47,500 nt of DNA. Source: Caldicellulosiruptor changbaiensis. GTDB lineage: Bacteria; Bacillota; Thermoanaerobacteria; Caldicellulosiruptorales; Caldicellulosiruptoraceae. The position numbers and the translations under genes are program-made. The stretch covers positions 462,501 through 510,000 of the forward strand of contig NZ_CP034791.1 of NCBI RefSeq assembly GCF_003999255.1, given 5' to 3'. Shown one piece after another: positions 33,205 through 41,426 of this stretch. The notes under the pieces are model-generated. The model had not been told where the DNA came from. It saw only the letters and a list, made by a program, of their open reading frames with translations, and ran no database searches. The stretch's first letter is position 1, and the number at the start of each line of letters is the position of its first letter.

Positions 33205-34470
33205 TTATATACTAACAACTTTTTTCTGTTTTGACCTGCCAATTGAAGTATTATCTTCTTTTCTATTTCTCAAGCTTTCAACTGGGTGTGGCGCCAATTC
33301 AACTCTGTAATCTTCGCCTTTTAAAGTGTTGTGCTTATCAATCACCACATGGCTTGCAACGGAATTTATATCATGGTTCACTTTATTCTGGAACCAGAAA
33401 AACGTATGATTTTCTGGTAGATCATTTACATTTTTTAAATCCTCTTTGTCAGCTGTGATTTCAACCATCTGTGAAAGAACTTTGCGTACATATTCACGCG
33501 TGTCATGGAACAGCAAAAGATTTGGGAACTGTCCACCAGGGATGACCTCGCACCAAGATTTATTCTCATGTTTTTGCAAAAGTTCTGCAGCTTTGTGAAG
33601 ATGGGCAATTTCAGCATCAAGGTGCATCTCCCATATAGATTTTACATTTGAGTCAACCTCAGATTCATAGAATGAGTAATACAGATAGCATTCTGTGTAT
33701 TCATGCAAAAGAAGACTTTCGAACCATGTGAGTCTCGGGTCAATCAGTGAACCGTACTGTGTTACATGTTCTTCTTCCACCAAGGCTATTTCTAAGTAGA
33801 GCTGTCTGCCAAGGTCGTTATAATAAGTGTTGCCAATGTTGTTATAAAAATTCATTGTCTGCTGCTCACCGGCTGTTATAATGAAGATGTTTAACTTTGT
33901 TCTAATATCTGCTTTTTTGAAATCAACGCATCTGCTGACAGTATCATAAGGGTGTCTGTGATGGGCAATTGTCGGCCGACCTGGGATGATTTCGACGTAG
34001 TTTTTTACCAAATTGTTTGCTTGGATGTTTGAATCCATGTCAAGAAGATTTGCATAACGGTAAAGATGGTCAAAATCCTCAAGCAGAATAAAATCAAGTG
34101 TTTGTTTTACATAAGGGTCAGGTTCGTTTTGAGCAAGCCAAGCGGTAAGGTCTACAGCAACGTGTTCGTATCCAATTGTAGTTTCAAGGGGTGTTTCATC
34201 AATTGGCTTTAACCAGTTGATTTGCTTTTGTTGCATCTGCTCAATTCTTCTCATCATTGCTAAATCGCGTCTTACGTCGTTGTCTGTGCAGTGACGGTGG
34301 AACTGATGGGAAAACATCGAGGCTTCAGCTTCAATCCCGTTCATGAGGATTATTCTTGTTTTTGTATAAGGGTCAACTTCATTTTTGCAGTATGACTTGG
34401 GATATATTGTTTTCCAGTCCATGAGAAAATTTTCAATCGGCTTTGGCTTTTCTTCGAATGGGTTGAACAA
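33205..34470 (-). CDS. Large ferritin-like di-iron protein of unknown function
   Basis: A 421-residue soluble, mostly helical protein. It carries repeated carboxylate/histidine motifs: Glu47 and Glu49, Glu102-His103, Glu131 with His135 (LEDFDHLYR), Glu202, Glu232 to His235 (VEEEHVTQYG), Glu257 and Glu260 (LHEYTECYLYY), and Glu287 to His290 (DAEIAHLHKA). Two ExxH motifs with paired Glu are the pattern of ferritin-like four-helix iron sites, so one and perhaps two di-iron centres are possible. It is far longer than ferritin or rubrerythrin, and I know no named function. The start is TTG, with AAAGGAGG 10 bases upstream. It neighbours bacteriohemerythrin, suggesting oxygen or peroxide handling. 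Confidence 0.72.
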   Translation of the reverse strand: MFNPFEEKPKPIENFLMDWKTIYPKSYCKNEVDPYTKTRIILMNGIEAEASMFSHQFHRHCTDNDVRRDLAMMRRIEQMQQKQINWLKPIDETPLETTIGYEHVAVDLTAWLAQNEPDPYVKQTLDFILLEDFDHLYRYANLLDMDSNIQANNLVKNYVEIIPGRPTIAHHRHPYDTVSRCVDFKKADIRTKLNIFIITAGEQQTMNFYNNIGNTYYNDLGRQLYLEIALVEEEHVTQYGSLIDPRLTWFESLLLHEYTECYLYYSFYESEVDSNVKSIWEMHLDAEIAHLHKAAELLQKHENKSWCEVIPGGQFPNLLLFHDTREYVRKVLSQMVEITADKEDLKNVNDLPENHTFFWFQNKVNHDINSVASHVVIDKHNTLKGEDYRVELAPHPVESLRNRKEDNTSIGRSKQKKVVSI

Positions 34471-34629
34471 TTTTTTCAGACCTCCTTTTGATTGAATGTA
34501 GGATGAAGAGTAACTTTTGGATTTTTCAATATATATTTTCTCAAAGACTTTATGAAATTATTATTTTCTTGCTATTAAAAAATGGTGTAAAATATTAAAG
34601 CAAACAAAGAAATATCAGGGGGAAAAGAT

Positions 34630-35997
34630 GTGGTAAAAAAATCGCAAGAGTATATTGTAAAGATTGATACACTAAATCACCAGGCACAGGGTATTGCAAG
34701 AATTGATGGATTTGTAGTGTTTGTTGACAATGTTCTTATTGATGAGGTTGCAAAGATTAAAATCGAAGAGGTCAAAAAAGAGTATGCCAAAGCAAACTTA
34801 GTTGAAATTTTAGAAAAAAGCCCATATAGAAAAGACCCTGAATGCCCTTATTATGACTTTTGTGGCGGTTGTCATTTGATGCATGCAAAATACCAGCATC
34901 AGCTAAGCCTAAAAAAACTTCTTGTTGAAGATGCTTTTAAGCGAATAGGGAAGCTAAGTCCCAAAATAAATGATGTTATTGGAACGGAAAATCCATTTAG
35001 ATACAGAAACAAAACCGCACTTCCGGTAGGAGGAGATTATAAAAAACCCCAAATAGGATTTTATAAAAAGATGACACATGATATTGTTGATATAAATTAC
35101 TGTCTTATTCAGCATGAGTTTTGCGATAATGTGATAAAAGGTATGAAAGATCTAATACAAAAACACAAGATAGAGGTTTATGACGAAAAAAAGCATAAAG
35201 GTGTTTTGAGGCACATTGTTGTTAGAAATTCATTTGCATTTGATGAGATGATGATCATTCTTGTTTGCACAAAAGTACCTGAGAATTTAGAAGCTATCAA
35301 AAATGACATTTTAGACAAATTTCCCAAAATTAAATCACTCTATGTAAACTTGAATCCTAAAAGGACAAATGTAATACTTGGTGAGGAAGATATATTGATC
35401 TGGGGCAGTAGCACAATAAAAGATAAGATAGGGAATTTAACATTTGAAATTTCTCCAAAATCATTTTTTCAGGTAAATTCTATGCAAACAGAGGTGCTCT
35501 ACAGGCAAGTAGTAAAGTATCTAATGAATGTTGAAGCAGAAATTGTATTTGACATATACTCTGGAATAGGTACCATTTCAATGTTTGTAGCTCCGTTTTG
35601 CAAAAAGGTTTACGCCATAGAGTTAGTTAGAGATGCAGTTGAAGATGCTAAAAAAAGTAGCAAGAATAATGGTATTTCAAACATTGAATTTATATGTGGT
35701 CGTGCAGAGATTGAAATCCCAAAACTATTGAAAAGTGGAGTTATACCTCAGGCTGTAATTCTTGACCCACCGCGAACTGGATGTGAAAAACAGCTTTTAG
35801 AAAGCTTGGTAGAGCACAAAATTCCAAACATAATTTATGTATCCTGCAATCCTTCAACACTTGCAAGAGATAGCAGTATTCTTTTTTCAAATGGCTATGA
35901 AATTTTAGAAGTCCAGCCTGTTGATATGTTTCCACAGACATTTCACGTCGAGTGCGTGGTATTGATGACAAATGTAAAAAAACAAATAAGTGCCTGA
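34630..35997 (+). CDS. rumA: 23S rRNA (uracil-5-)-methyltransferase, RumA/RlmCD type
   Basis: A 455-residue SAM-dependent methyltransferase. It starts with a TRAM domain (residues 1-65). The iron-sulphur cysteines follow (CPYYDFCGGC at about 74-83, and a fourth in NYCLIQHEFC). The catalytic domain has IVFDIYSGIGTISMFVA (SAM site), VILDPPRTGC and YVSCNPSTLARD, with a C-terminal TFHVECVVLMT. The family makes 5-methyluridine in 23S rRNA. Start GTG 34630 has AGGGGG 8 bases upstream. The 3' end marks the left edge of the island that follows, and rum-type genes are known integration sites in streptococci. Confidence 0.93.
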   Translation: MVKKSQEYIVKIDTLNHQAQGIARIDGFVVFVDNVLIDEVAKIKIEEVKKEYAKANLVEILEKSPYRKDPECPYYDFCGGCHLMHAKYQHQLSLKKLLVEDAFKRIGKLSPKINDVIGTENPFRYRNKTALPVGGDYKKPQIGFYKKMTHDIVDINYCLIQHEFCDNVIKGMKDLIQKHKIEVYDEKKHKGVLRHIVVRNSFAFDEMMIILVCTKVPENLEAIKNDILDKFPKIKSLYVNLNPKRTNVILGEEDILIWGSSTIKDKIGNLTFEISPKSFFQVNSMQTEVLYRQVVKYLMNVEAEIVFDIYSGIGTISMFVAPFCKKVYAIELVRDAVEDAKKSSKNNGISNIEFICGRAEIEIPKLLKSGVIPQAVILDPPRTGCEKQLLESLVEHKIPNIIYVSCNPSTLARDSSILFSNGYEILEVQPVDMFPQTFHVECVVLMTNVKKQISA

Positions 35998-36319
35998 AAA
36001 ACGGCTTGAATACAGGGCTTTCAGGTGATATGCCGCCTGCCGAAAATGTGTTTTTTGGCGGCGGAGATGCCGGGAAGCCTTGTTTTTTTGTCTGTGCAAC
36101 TGTTCGTGGAAACACATCTACAGCTTCTTGGGGCGTCTTTTGGCGGGCAGGGTTGTGTAGACGGAAAAGACGGGGGTTGATTGTTCGAGGGAACATGTCA
36201 AAAATTTTAATGGTTTGAAAAGAGAAAAAATGTAAACCAATTTATCCATTATGGCTTGATATTATTCGTTTAGACTTATATAATATGAATTGCTAATAAT
36301 TGTATGTTTGGGTGAATAT
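35998..36319. other. GC-rich gap after rumA, probable left edge of island
   Basis: No gene is convincing here. From about 36030 to 36190 the sequence is visibly richer in G and C than everything before it (GGCGGCGGAGATGCCGGGAA, GGGGCGTCTTTTGGCGGGCA). It then turns AT-rich and carries the promoter at 36256. I read it as the end of foreign DNA inserted just after the methyltransferase gene. Confidence 0.5.
36256..36284 (+). promoter_or_regulatory. Promoter of the island regulatory operon
   Basis: TTGATA (36256-36261), 17-base spacer, TATAAT (36279-36284). A housekeeping-type promoter in front of the small DNA-binding protein and sigma/anti-sigma genes, so this operon does not need its own ECF factor. 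Confidence 0.72.
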
Positions 36320-36520
36320 ATGGTAACTGATTACATGTCTGTAAATGAAGCTTCAAAAAAGTGGGGCATTTCCGTCAGGCGCATACAAAAGCTGTGTGCG
36401 GAAAACAGAATAAACGGCGCTGTGCGTTTCAGCCGTGTATGGGCAATACCGAGAAACGCCCAAAAACCCATTGATGGCAGACTTAAGTCACAAAGAGAGA
36501 GGAAACAAAACAGAGCATGA
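36320..36520 (+). CDS. Small helix-turn-helix DNA-binding protein
   Basis: A 66-residue protein with a MerR/excisionase-like winged helix (DYMSVNEASKKWGISVRRIQ, KLCAENRINGAVRFSRVWAI, PRNAQKPIDGR) and a basic tail. Such proteins are common next to mobile-element genes as regulators or excision factors. The ATG follows GGGTGAAT by a short spacing. It lies 19 bases before the sigma factor gene, likely in one transcript. Confidence 0.75.
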   Translation: MVTDYMSVNEASKKWGISVRRIQKLCAENRINGAVRFSRVWAIPRNAQKPIDGRLKSQRERKQNRA

Positions 36521-36539
36521 AAATGCGGGAGGTGACAAA

Positions 36540-37082
36540 ATGCTTCCAATATATCTGGCGATGCTTGACGGCGAAGAGGATAAAAATAAATTTGAATTGC
36601 TTTATGTTACATACAGGAAGCTTATGTTCTATGTCGCCAACCGCATCCTAAATGATGAACGGTTCGCCGAGGACGCTGTACATCAGACGTTTTTGAAAAT
36701 TCTTGAGAATTTCGATAAAGTGGGAGAAATTTCCTGTCACAAAACTAAGAGCTACATTGTTACTATGGTTAGAAACACCGCCATCAATTTATATAACCAA
36801 AGAAAAAGGCATACAACAATTCCCCTTGAGGATGTGGAATACTGTATAACGACCGAACCAATAAGCGTTGCGGAGGATTTGGATCATCTTGCAAGGGCGG
36901 TATTGAAGCTGCCTGTTATATATAAAGATGTGCTGACACTGAAATATGTTCAAGAGTTTTCAAATGAAGAAATAGCAAAGATGTTGGATATATATGAGAC
37001 GACGGTTAGGAAGCGGCTTGAGCGCGCAAAACGCAGGCTTGAGGAAATTCTGGAAAGGGAGGAAAGCGCCGATGTCAATTAG
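36540..37082 (+). CDS. Sigma-70 family (ECF-like) sigma factor, island
   Basis: A 180-residue sigma factor with region 2 (FELLYVTYRKLMFYVANRIL, ERFAEDAVHQTFLKILENFD, KSYIVTMVRNTAINLYNQRK) and region 4 (LPVIYKDVLTLKYVQEFSNE, EIAKMLDIYETTVRKRLERA). No region 1 or 3. GGGAGGTGA lies 5 bases before ATG 36540. Its stop overlaps the start of a DUF4367-type anti-sigma gene, the usual pairing. Codon use is more GC-rich than in the host-type genes around it. Likely targets are the matching promoters at 37805 and 40863. Confidence 0.88.
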   Translation: MLPIYLAMLDGEEDKNKFELLYVTYRKLMFYVANRILNDERFAEDAVHQTFLKILENFDKVGEISCHKTKSYIVTMVRNTAINLYNQRKRHTTIPLEDVEYCITTEPISVAEDLDHLARAVLKLPVIYKDVLTLKYVQEFSNEEIAKMLDIYETTVRKRLERAKRRLEEILEREESADVN

Positions 37083-37767
37083 TTTTACGGAAGACATGCT
37101 TAAAGAAGCCGTCATTAAAGCGGACATATATGAGATAGAAACCCTGCCTACAGACGATGAAATAGAGTATGAGTTCTCAAATGAGTTTGAACGAAAGATG
37201 GAAAGGCTTATACGCCGAAGCAAAACAAGAAACCTGATTGGAGGAATGGCATTTTTGCGCAGGCGTGTGGTTGCTTTGATTGCAGCAATAATTATCCTGT
37301 TTGCGTCCGCAATGAGCGTATCGGCTGTGCGTGCCGCGGTATTTGAATTCATAACCGAGGTGTACGAAAAATTCACTCATATATTCTTTAATGAAAGCCG
37401 GTCATCTCAGGATGCGGCCGATGGATTTGCCATATATGAACCAGCCTATATACCGGAAGGCTTTAAACTGGTCAATAAAAACACCGACGGCCTTGTTCTG
37501 CTGGAATATGAAAAGGAAAATGATTTTATATCCTACAGCCAACAGTGCCTTGAAAACGTTTCAATCAACATAAATACAGAAGGTGTAAAACTGGAAGAAC
37601 TTGAGTTCAAAGGTTTACCGGCCAAGTATTATTCCAATCAGGGCGTTCAAAACCTGGTCTGGTACGATGATAAGTATATGTATACGGTGTCATCAACACT
37701 GGATAGAGACATCGTGTTTAAGATTGCGGAAAGCGTTGAAATTACAGGCACGGACTTAAGTCCATAA
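37072..37767 (+). CDS. Anti-sigma factor with DUF4367-like outside domain
   Basis: A 231-residue protein. Residues 1-60 are an acidic and then basic cytoplasmic part. A membrane span (about 65-85, VVALIAAIIILFASAMSVSA) follows, with VRAAVFEFITEVYEKFTHIF after it. The C-terminal outside domain reads YIPEGFKLVNK, YSQQCLENVSININTEGVK, GLPAKYYSNQGVQNLVWYD and MYTVSSTLDRDIVFKIAESV, the pattern of DUF4367. Such proteins hold the co-encoded sigma factor at the membrane. ATG 37072 has GGGAGG about 9 bases upstream and overlaps the sigma gene by 11 bases. Confidence 0.82.
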   Translation: MSISFTEDMLKEAVIKADIYEIETLPTDDEIEYEFSNEFERKMERLIRRSKTRNLIGGMAFLRRRVVALIAAIIILFASAMSVSAVRAAVFEFITEVYEKFTHIFFNESRSSQDAADGFAIYEPAYIPEGFKLVNKNTDGLVLLEYEKENDFISYSQQCLENVSININTEGVKLEELEFKGLPAKYYSNQGVQNLVWYDDKYMYTVSSTLDRDIVFKIAESVEITGTDLSP

Positions 37768-37804
37768 AGTTCAGAAAAATTTTCTAAAAAATTTTTTTAT
37801 TTTC

Positions 37805-37834
37805 TGTCACAAAAGTCTCTTTTGATTTGTCTTA
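37805..37834 (+). promoter_or_regulatory. ECF-type promoter 1 of the island
   Basis: TGTCACAAAA (37805-37814), 14 bases, GTCTTA (37829-37834), 35 bases before the ATG of an exported-protein gene. The same two boxes at the same spacing recur at 40863. They do not look like housekeeping promoters and probably answer to the sigma factor at 36540. Confidence 0.62.
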
Positions 37835-37868
37835 TTTTATGAAGACAAAAAACAAAGGAGGTTTTTCA

Positions 37869-38299
37869 ATGATCAAAAAGAGTTTTTTATCTTTTGCATT
37901 AAGTATCCTGCTTATTTTGTCTGTATTAACATCGACAGCATTGGCCGCAGGAGAAACAAGTGCAACGCCGAAGTCAGTGGTGTCCATTCAGTATGTTTAC
38001 ATCAACCAGGCAAGCACCTCGCTTACTATTTCAGCAAGCGGAACGGCCACTGTGTATGGGTATGTGCAAAAAACACCGGCCGGAAAAACATTTATCTCAC
38101 ATCTACTTTGCAGCGTTATTCTAACGGATCATGGTCAAACGTGAAAAGCTGGTCTAAATCATCAACATCTTCGTCGGCATCCATACTGGAAACATATCAA
38201 GTAAGCAGTGGGACTTACAGGGTTGAGACATATTACTATGTATCCGGCGACGGCGGCTATGAATCAGATACGATTTACAGTAAAACTGTAACTTATTAG
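37869..38299 (+). pseudogene. Exported beta-rich protein (DUF6147-like), frameshifted
   Basis: ATG 37869 follows AAAGGAGG. The first frame gives a clear signal peptide (MIKKSFLSFALSILLILSVL then TSTALA) and a mature part (VVSIQYVYINQASTSLTISA, SGTATVYGYVQK). The reading continues only in the +2 frame as LQRYSNGSWSNVKSWSKSST, then YRVETYYYVSGDGGYESDT, ending at 38299. The switch falls at the A6 run 38068-38073, where one extra A would restore a 144-residue protein. The C-terminal pattern resembles small secreted Firmicutes proteins of the DUF6147 kind. Decay, a sequencing error or slippage are all possible. Confidence 0.72.
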
Positions 38300-38357
38300 T
38301 ACAGTGATATCGTTTTACTGGAAAAAATTAAAACAAAAACGGAGAGGAGAATAATTT

Positions 38358-39941
38358 ATGAAAAAAATTATTTCGGTTCTTGTCTCAATAGCTTTAATCT
38401 TTTCCTTGTCAGGTTTTGCTTTAGCAGAAAAGAATAATGCAGTTATAAAGCCTGTCAGTTCTTTAAATGAGGAAGAGAAAGCAGTGAAAAGCACGATAGA
38501 GCAATTCCTTAATAGATCTTTCCAGTCCTTTGTATCTCTAGAAGAAGGAAACATCAATGATATAACTGAAGATAATGACAGTACATATACATACAAAATG
38601 TTTAATAAACAACAAATAGAATTATATAAAGAATTCGGAATTAGCTATCAATGGTTTAAATTGAATCCTTGCTACAGATCAATTTCTATAAAAAATAACC
38701 AAGCTGATGTGAAATTAATCTTGGATGTAAATTATCAGCTTACAGGGGTTGATGTCGAATCGGGATGTACGGTATTAATTTTGATTTTGTTTTGAACAAT
38801 AAAAACGGAATATGGACTATAAGTAAAATTGATTCGGATTATGATCTGTTTAATAAATTTAAGGAAAATATAAAAAATGAAGCTAAACAACTAATATCTG
38901 GTAGTTCGATTAAAGAAGCAGTAAACAAGGCTTACCAAAAGAAAATAGATGATTTTCAGACCATGAAAGTTCAGATATCCGATGCCAAAACAGAAAAAAT
39001 TAGCAAAGAGCCTTCAAGTGATGTTATTATTACTGCAACCTATCCTTATAATAGTTCTAATGGAGTAGCATATGCTACAAGATTTGTAGGCGGTGATTCA
39101 ACTAGTGTAGGTGATTCATACACTTTAGAAAGCGCCCATCCATATACCAACAATTATACTAATACATGGACAATAAGTAAAACAGGTGCAGTAAGTATTC
39201 GTGTCCATTTTTTAAAGAATTAGTACAGAGGATGGTTGGGATTATGTGACAACTGATGCAGGAGATGAATTCACAGGTTCTTACGATAGTGGTGTTTGGA
39301 GTAGTTGGAAACAGGGTTCCAGCATAAAAGTTACACTTAATACAGATTCCTCTGTTACTGATTGGGGGTTTAAAATTGATAGAATTGACTATCGTTACTT
39401 TTATAATACTGAACTTACGAGTCCGGGCACTTGGGATTGCACAAATTTTGTAAGTCAATGTATATGGGCCGCATACGGAGGGTATGTTTCAGGAAATGAT
39501 ACTCAAACAAGAACCAATATTTCTAATAAAGTTAGAATGGTTAATGGAACGTATACTACAGGATGGTTTGGGGGTACAGGAGGAGGTTCGGGTCCTTGGG
39601 AAAATGTTGGAAGTTTATGGACTTTTGCTACAAATTCATCAAAGACTTACGGACCAAATGCCACAGGTATAAATAATAATGCATATTATAATAATATAAG
39701 TCCAAGCAGCGTATTATTAGGAGACGTGTTGCAATTTTACGACTATGATATAAGTGACTATCACCATTCAGTATATGTAACATATAAACCGTCAAGTGGT
39801 GTAACTTGGGATAATTTGTTAGTTTGTCAGCATTCAAGCGATGTGAAAAATAGACCTGTTATTGAACTTATCAATGCCTTTGGAGGCTCTTCTTGTAAAA
39901 TGAGACGGATGACGTTTTCAAGTGCATCATTTAGCAGCTAA
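38358..39941 (+). pseudogene. Secreted amidase-domain (Amidase_6) protein, two frameshifts
   Basis: ATG 38358 follows GAGAGGAG and a signal peptide is clear (MKKIISVLVSIALIFSLSGF then ALAE). Three successive frames make up one protein. Frame 1 runs to DVES (about 38760). Frame 2 runs from GMYGINFDFVLNNKNG to KTGAVSIRVHF (about 39210). Frame 3 runs from ISTEDGWDYVTTDAGDEF to the end. The last part has the amidase signature GTWDCTNFVSQCIWAAYGG and LLGDVLQFYDYDISDYHHS. A CUB-like beta segment precedes it. The shifts sit at a GGG run near 38762 and an AAA run near 39214. Intact relatives are thought to cleave amide bonds in cell-wall material. Confidence 0.8.
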
Positions 39942-40028
39942 TTTCAAAATGTACTAAAGATTCGGTAATAGACAATTAAATTAAGTCTTACGTTAATGGT
40001 ATATAATGGGAATTAAAAAGGTAGGGCA

Positions 40029-40058
40029 TTGGAAATAAGACTCATGTTCTATTTCCAA
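40029..40058 (+). terminator. Hairpin after the amidase gene
   Basis: TTGGAAATA (40029-40037) pairs with TATTTCCAA (40050-40058), followed by CCCCCTTTATTTT. A plausible but weak intrinsic terminator. Confidence 0.5.
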
Positions 40059-40129
40059 CCCCCTTTATTTTAAATAATACTATTAATGTGATTTTATATA
40101 ATTAAAATTGTTTTGATTGGAGAACCCAA

Positions 40130-40795
40130 ATGAAAAAATATCTTTTTTTTCTGTTGATAATAGTATTTTTAAGTACTTCAGCTTGTAGCACTATAAGTGA
40201 AAATGATTCTAAAAAACATTCATCACTAAATAGCAAACCTATACAGGTGAATGATAGTGAAAATGAAACAATTAAAGATGCCTTAAAAAAAGCAATAATT
40301 GATACATACAGCATAATTAAGGGAAATACTGAGATTTTAAAAATAAAAAAATATGCGCAAGGTTACCTGGTTTTAGTGCTACGTCAAGGTGAAAGTGGGG
40401 GTATTGCGATTTATTACGTTGAAGAAAAGGAAGGCAGAAATTTCATTGCAAACGGCGTAGCAGGAGGCGATGCAGCAATGAGCATGGGATTTGGAGTAAA
40501 CAGGCTTGTTCTTGGAAATGACACAATTTTCTTTTGTAATCTTAACGACTCAACTTGGATACCTGAAAACGATACAAGGAAAGAAACGAATTATGCCAGG
40601 ATAGTTTTTGATTTTGATGATGGCAATACAATAGAAGAAAAGGTAGAAAACGATAAGGGGTATATATTAATTTATAATGGCGTTGTGAATGTTAAAGACA
40701 TGAAACTGTACAATGCCGATAATGAACTTGTGAATGTTTATAAAGATGTCGGCGCTACTAAAGAGGTAGACTACCGTCTTTTAAATAGCCAATGA
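40130..40795 (+). CDS. Lipoprotein of unknown function
   Basis: A 221-residue protein with a lipoprotein signal peptide (KKYLFFLLIIVFLSTSAC, Cys19 as the lipidation site). A Ser/Asn/Lys-rich linker and a C-terminal beta domain follow (ILKIKKYAQGYLVLVLRQGE, MGFGVNRLVLGNDTIFFCNL, YILIYNGVVNVKDMKLYNAD). I do not recognise the family. TGGAGA lies 7 bases before the ATG. It is intact, in contrast to the two broken exported-protein genes before it, and is probably anchored to the outer face of the membrane. Confidence 0.72.
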   Translation: MKKYLFFLLIIVFLSTSACSTISENDSKKHSSLNSKPIQVNDSENETIKDALKKAIIDTYSIIKGNTEILKIKKYAQGYLVLVLRQGESGGIAIYYVEEKEGRNFIANGVAGGDAAMSMGFGVNRLVLGNDTIFFCNLNDSTWIPENDTRKETNYARIVFDFDDGNTIEEKVENDKGYILIYNGVVNVKDMKLYNADNELVNVYKDVGATKEVDYRLLNSQ

Positions 40796-40862
40796 ATCTG
40801 AAAGATTGAATGGCTTCTTCGAGTTTCCATAAATTACATCGTAACGATTAAGTGATGATAAT

Positions 40863-40892
40863 TGTCACAAAAACCTCCCTTGTTTTGTCTTA
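40863..40892 (+). promoter_or_regulatory. ECF-type promoter 2 of the island, orphaned
   Basis: TGTCACAAAA (40863-40872), 14 bases, GTCTTA (40887-40892), identical boxes and spacing to 37805. A GGCGGAGGTTTTTATTTTG ribosome-site segment follows, as at 37854-37868. But the TTG there opens only five codons before a stop and no gene follows. Confidence 0.6.
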
Positions 40893-40924
40893 ATTGATAG
40901 AGACACACAGGCGGAGGTTTTTAT

Positions 40925-41299
40925 TTTGAGAAAAATGAACAGTTAATAGTACTTTTAATTTTATTCAAATCGCCTTGGATCAACAAAAGCCGGTTCAAGG
41001 CTTCTACAATAGATAGTTCTATAATATGCAACATCACCGGGCAAATAGAAGGGCGGTAATAACATTGCACTGCATATCCCAAAGAGAAAAAATTGAAGCA
41101 TTCTTTATGAACAACGAAAAGAAAAATTCGGCATGACAACACCTGCCGAACTTAAATAGAGGCTGAGCGTATGGCGGGTGCTGCCGTGTAGGTTGGAGCT
41201 GACGAGGTTGATATTGTATGGTCTGGACTTCATACAATATCAAGCGGTTCTCTGCCAATATACATAAGGCAAAAGCTATACGCCGGAAAAGATTCCATC
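40925..41299. other. Decayed DNA between orphan promoter and IS21 element
   Basis: No intact gene. On + around 41162-41299 a stretch reads ADEVDIVWSGLHTISSGSLP and IYIRQKLYAGKDS after an in-frame stop, and looks like a broken coding sequence. I could not name it. The IS element cuts it off at 41300. Confidence 0.4.
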
Positions 41300-41426
41300 T
41301 GTTAATGATAAAATAAAATCATCAGAAATGACATCAAAAATTCCCCACCTGCTACTTAAAAAGAAGCCTTCTGTAGTGTAGAATGGAAAGTATGGGAAAA
41401 CTACAGGAGGAGAAGATAATAAGAAA

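Noticed and set aside
36435-36539. Upstream extension of the island sigma factor
   Set aside because: It overlaps the small DNA-binding protein gene, and the strong GGGAGGTGA site sits before ATG 36540.
40921-41258. Two minus-strand frames left of the IS21 element
   Set aside because: No ribosome site or recognisable domain; the region shows stops and frame changes in all readings and looks decayed.
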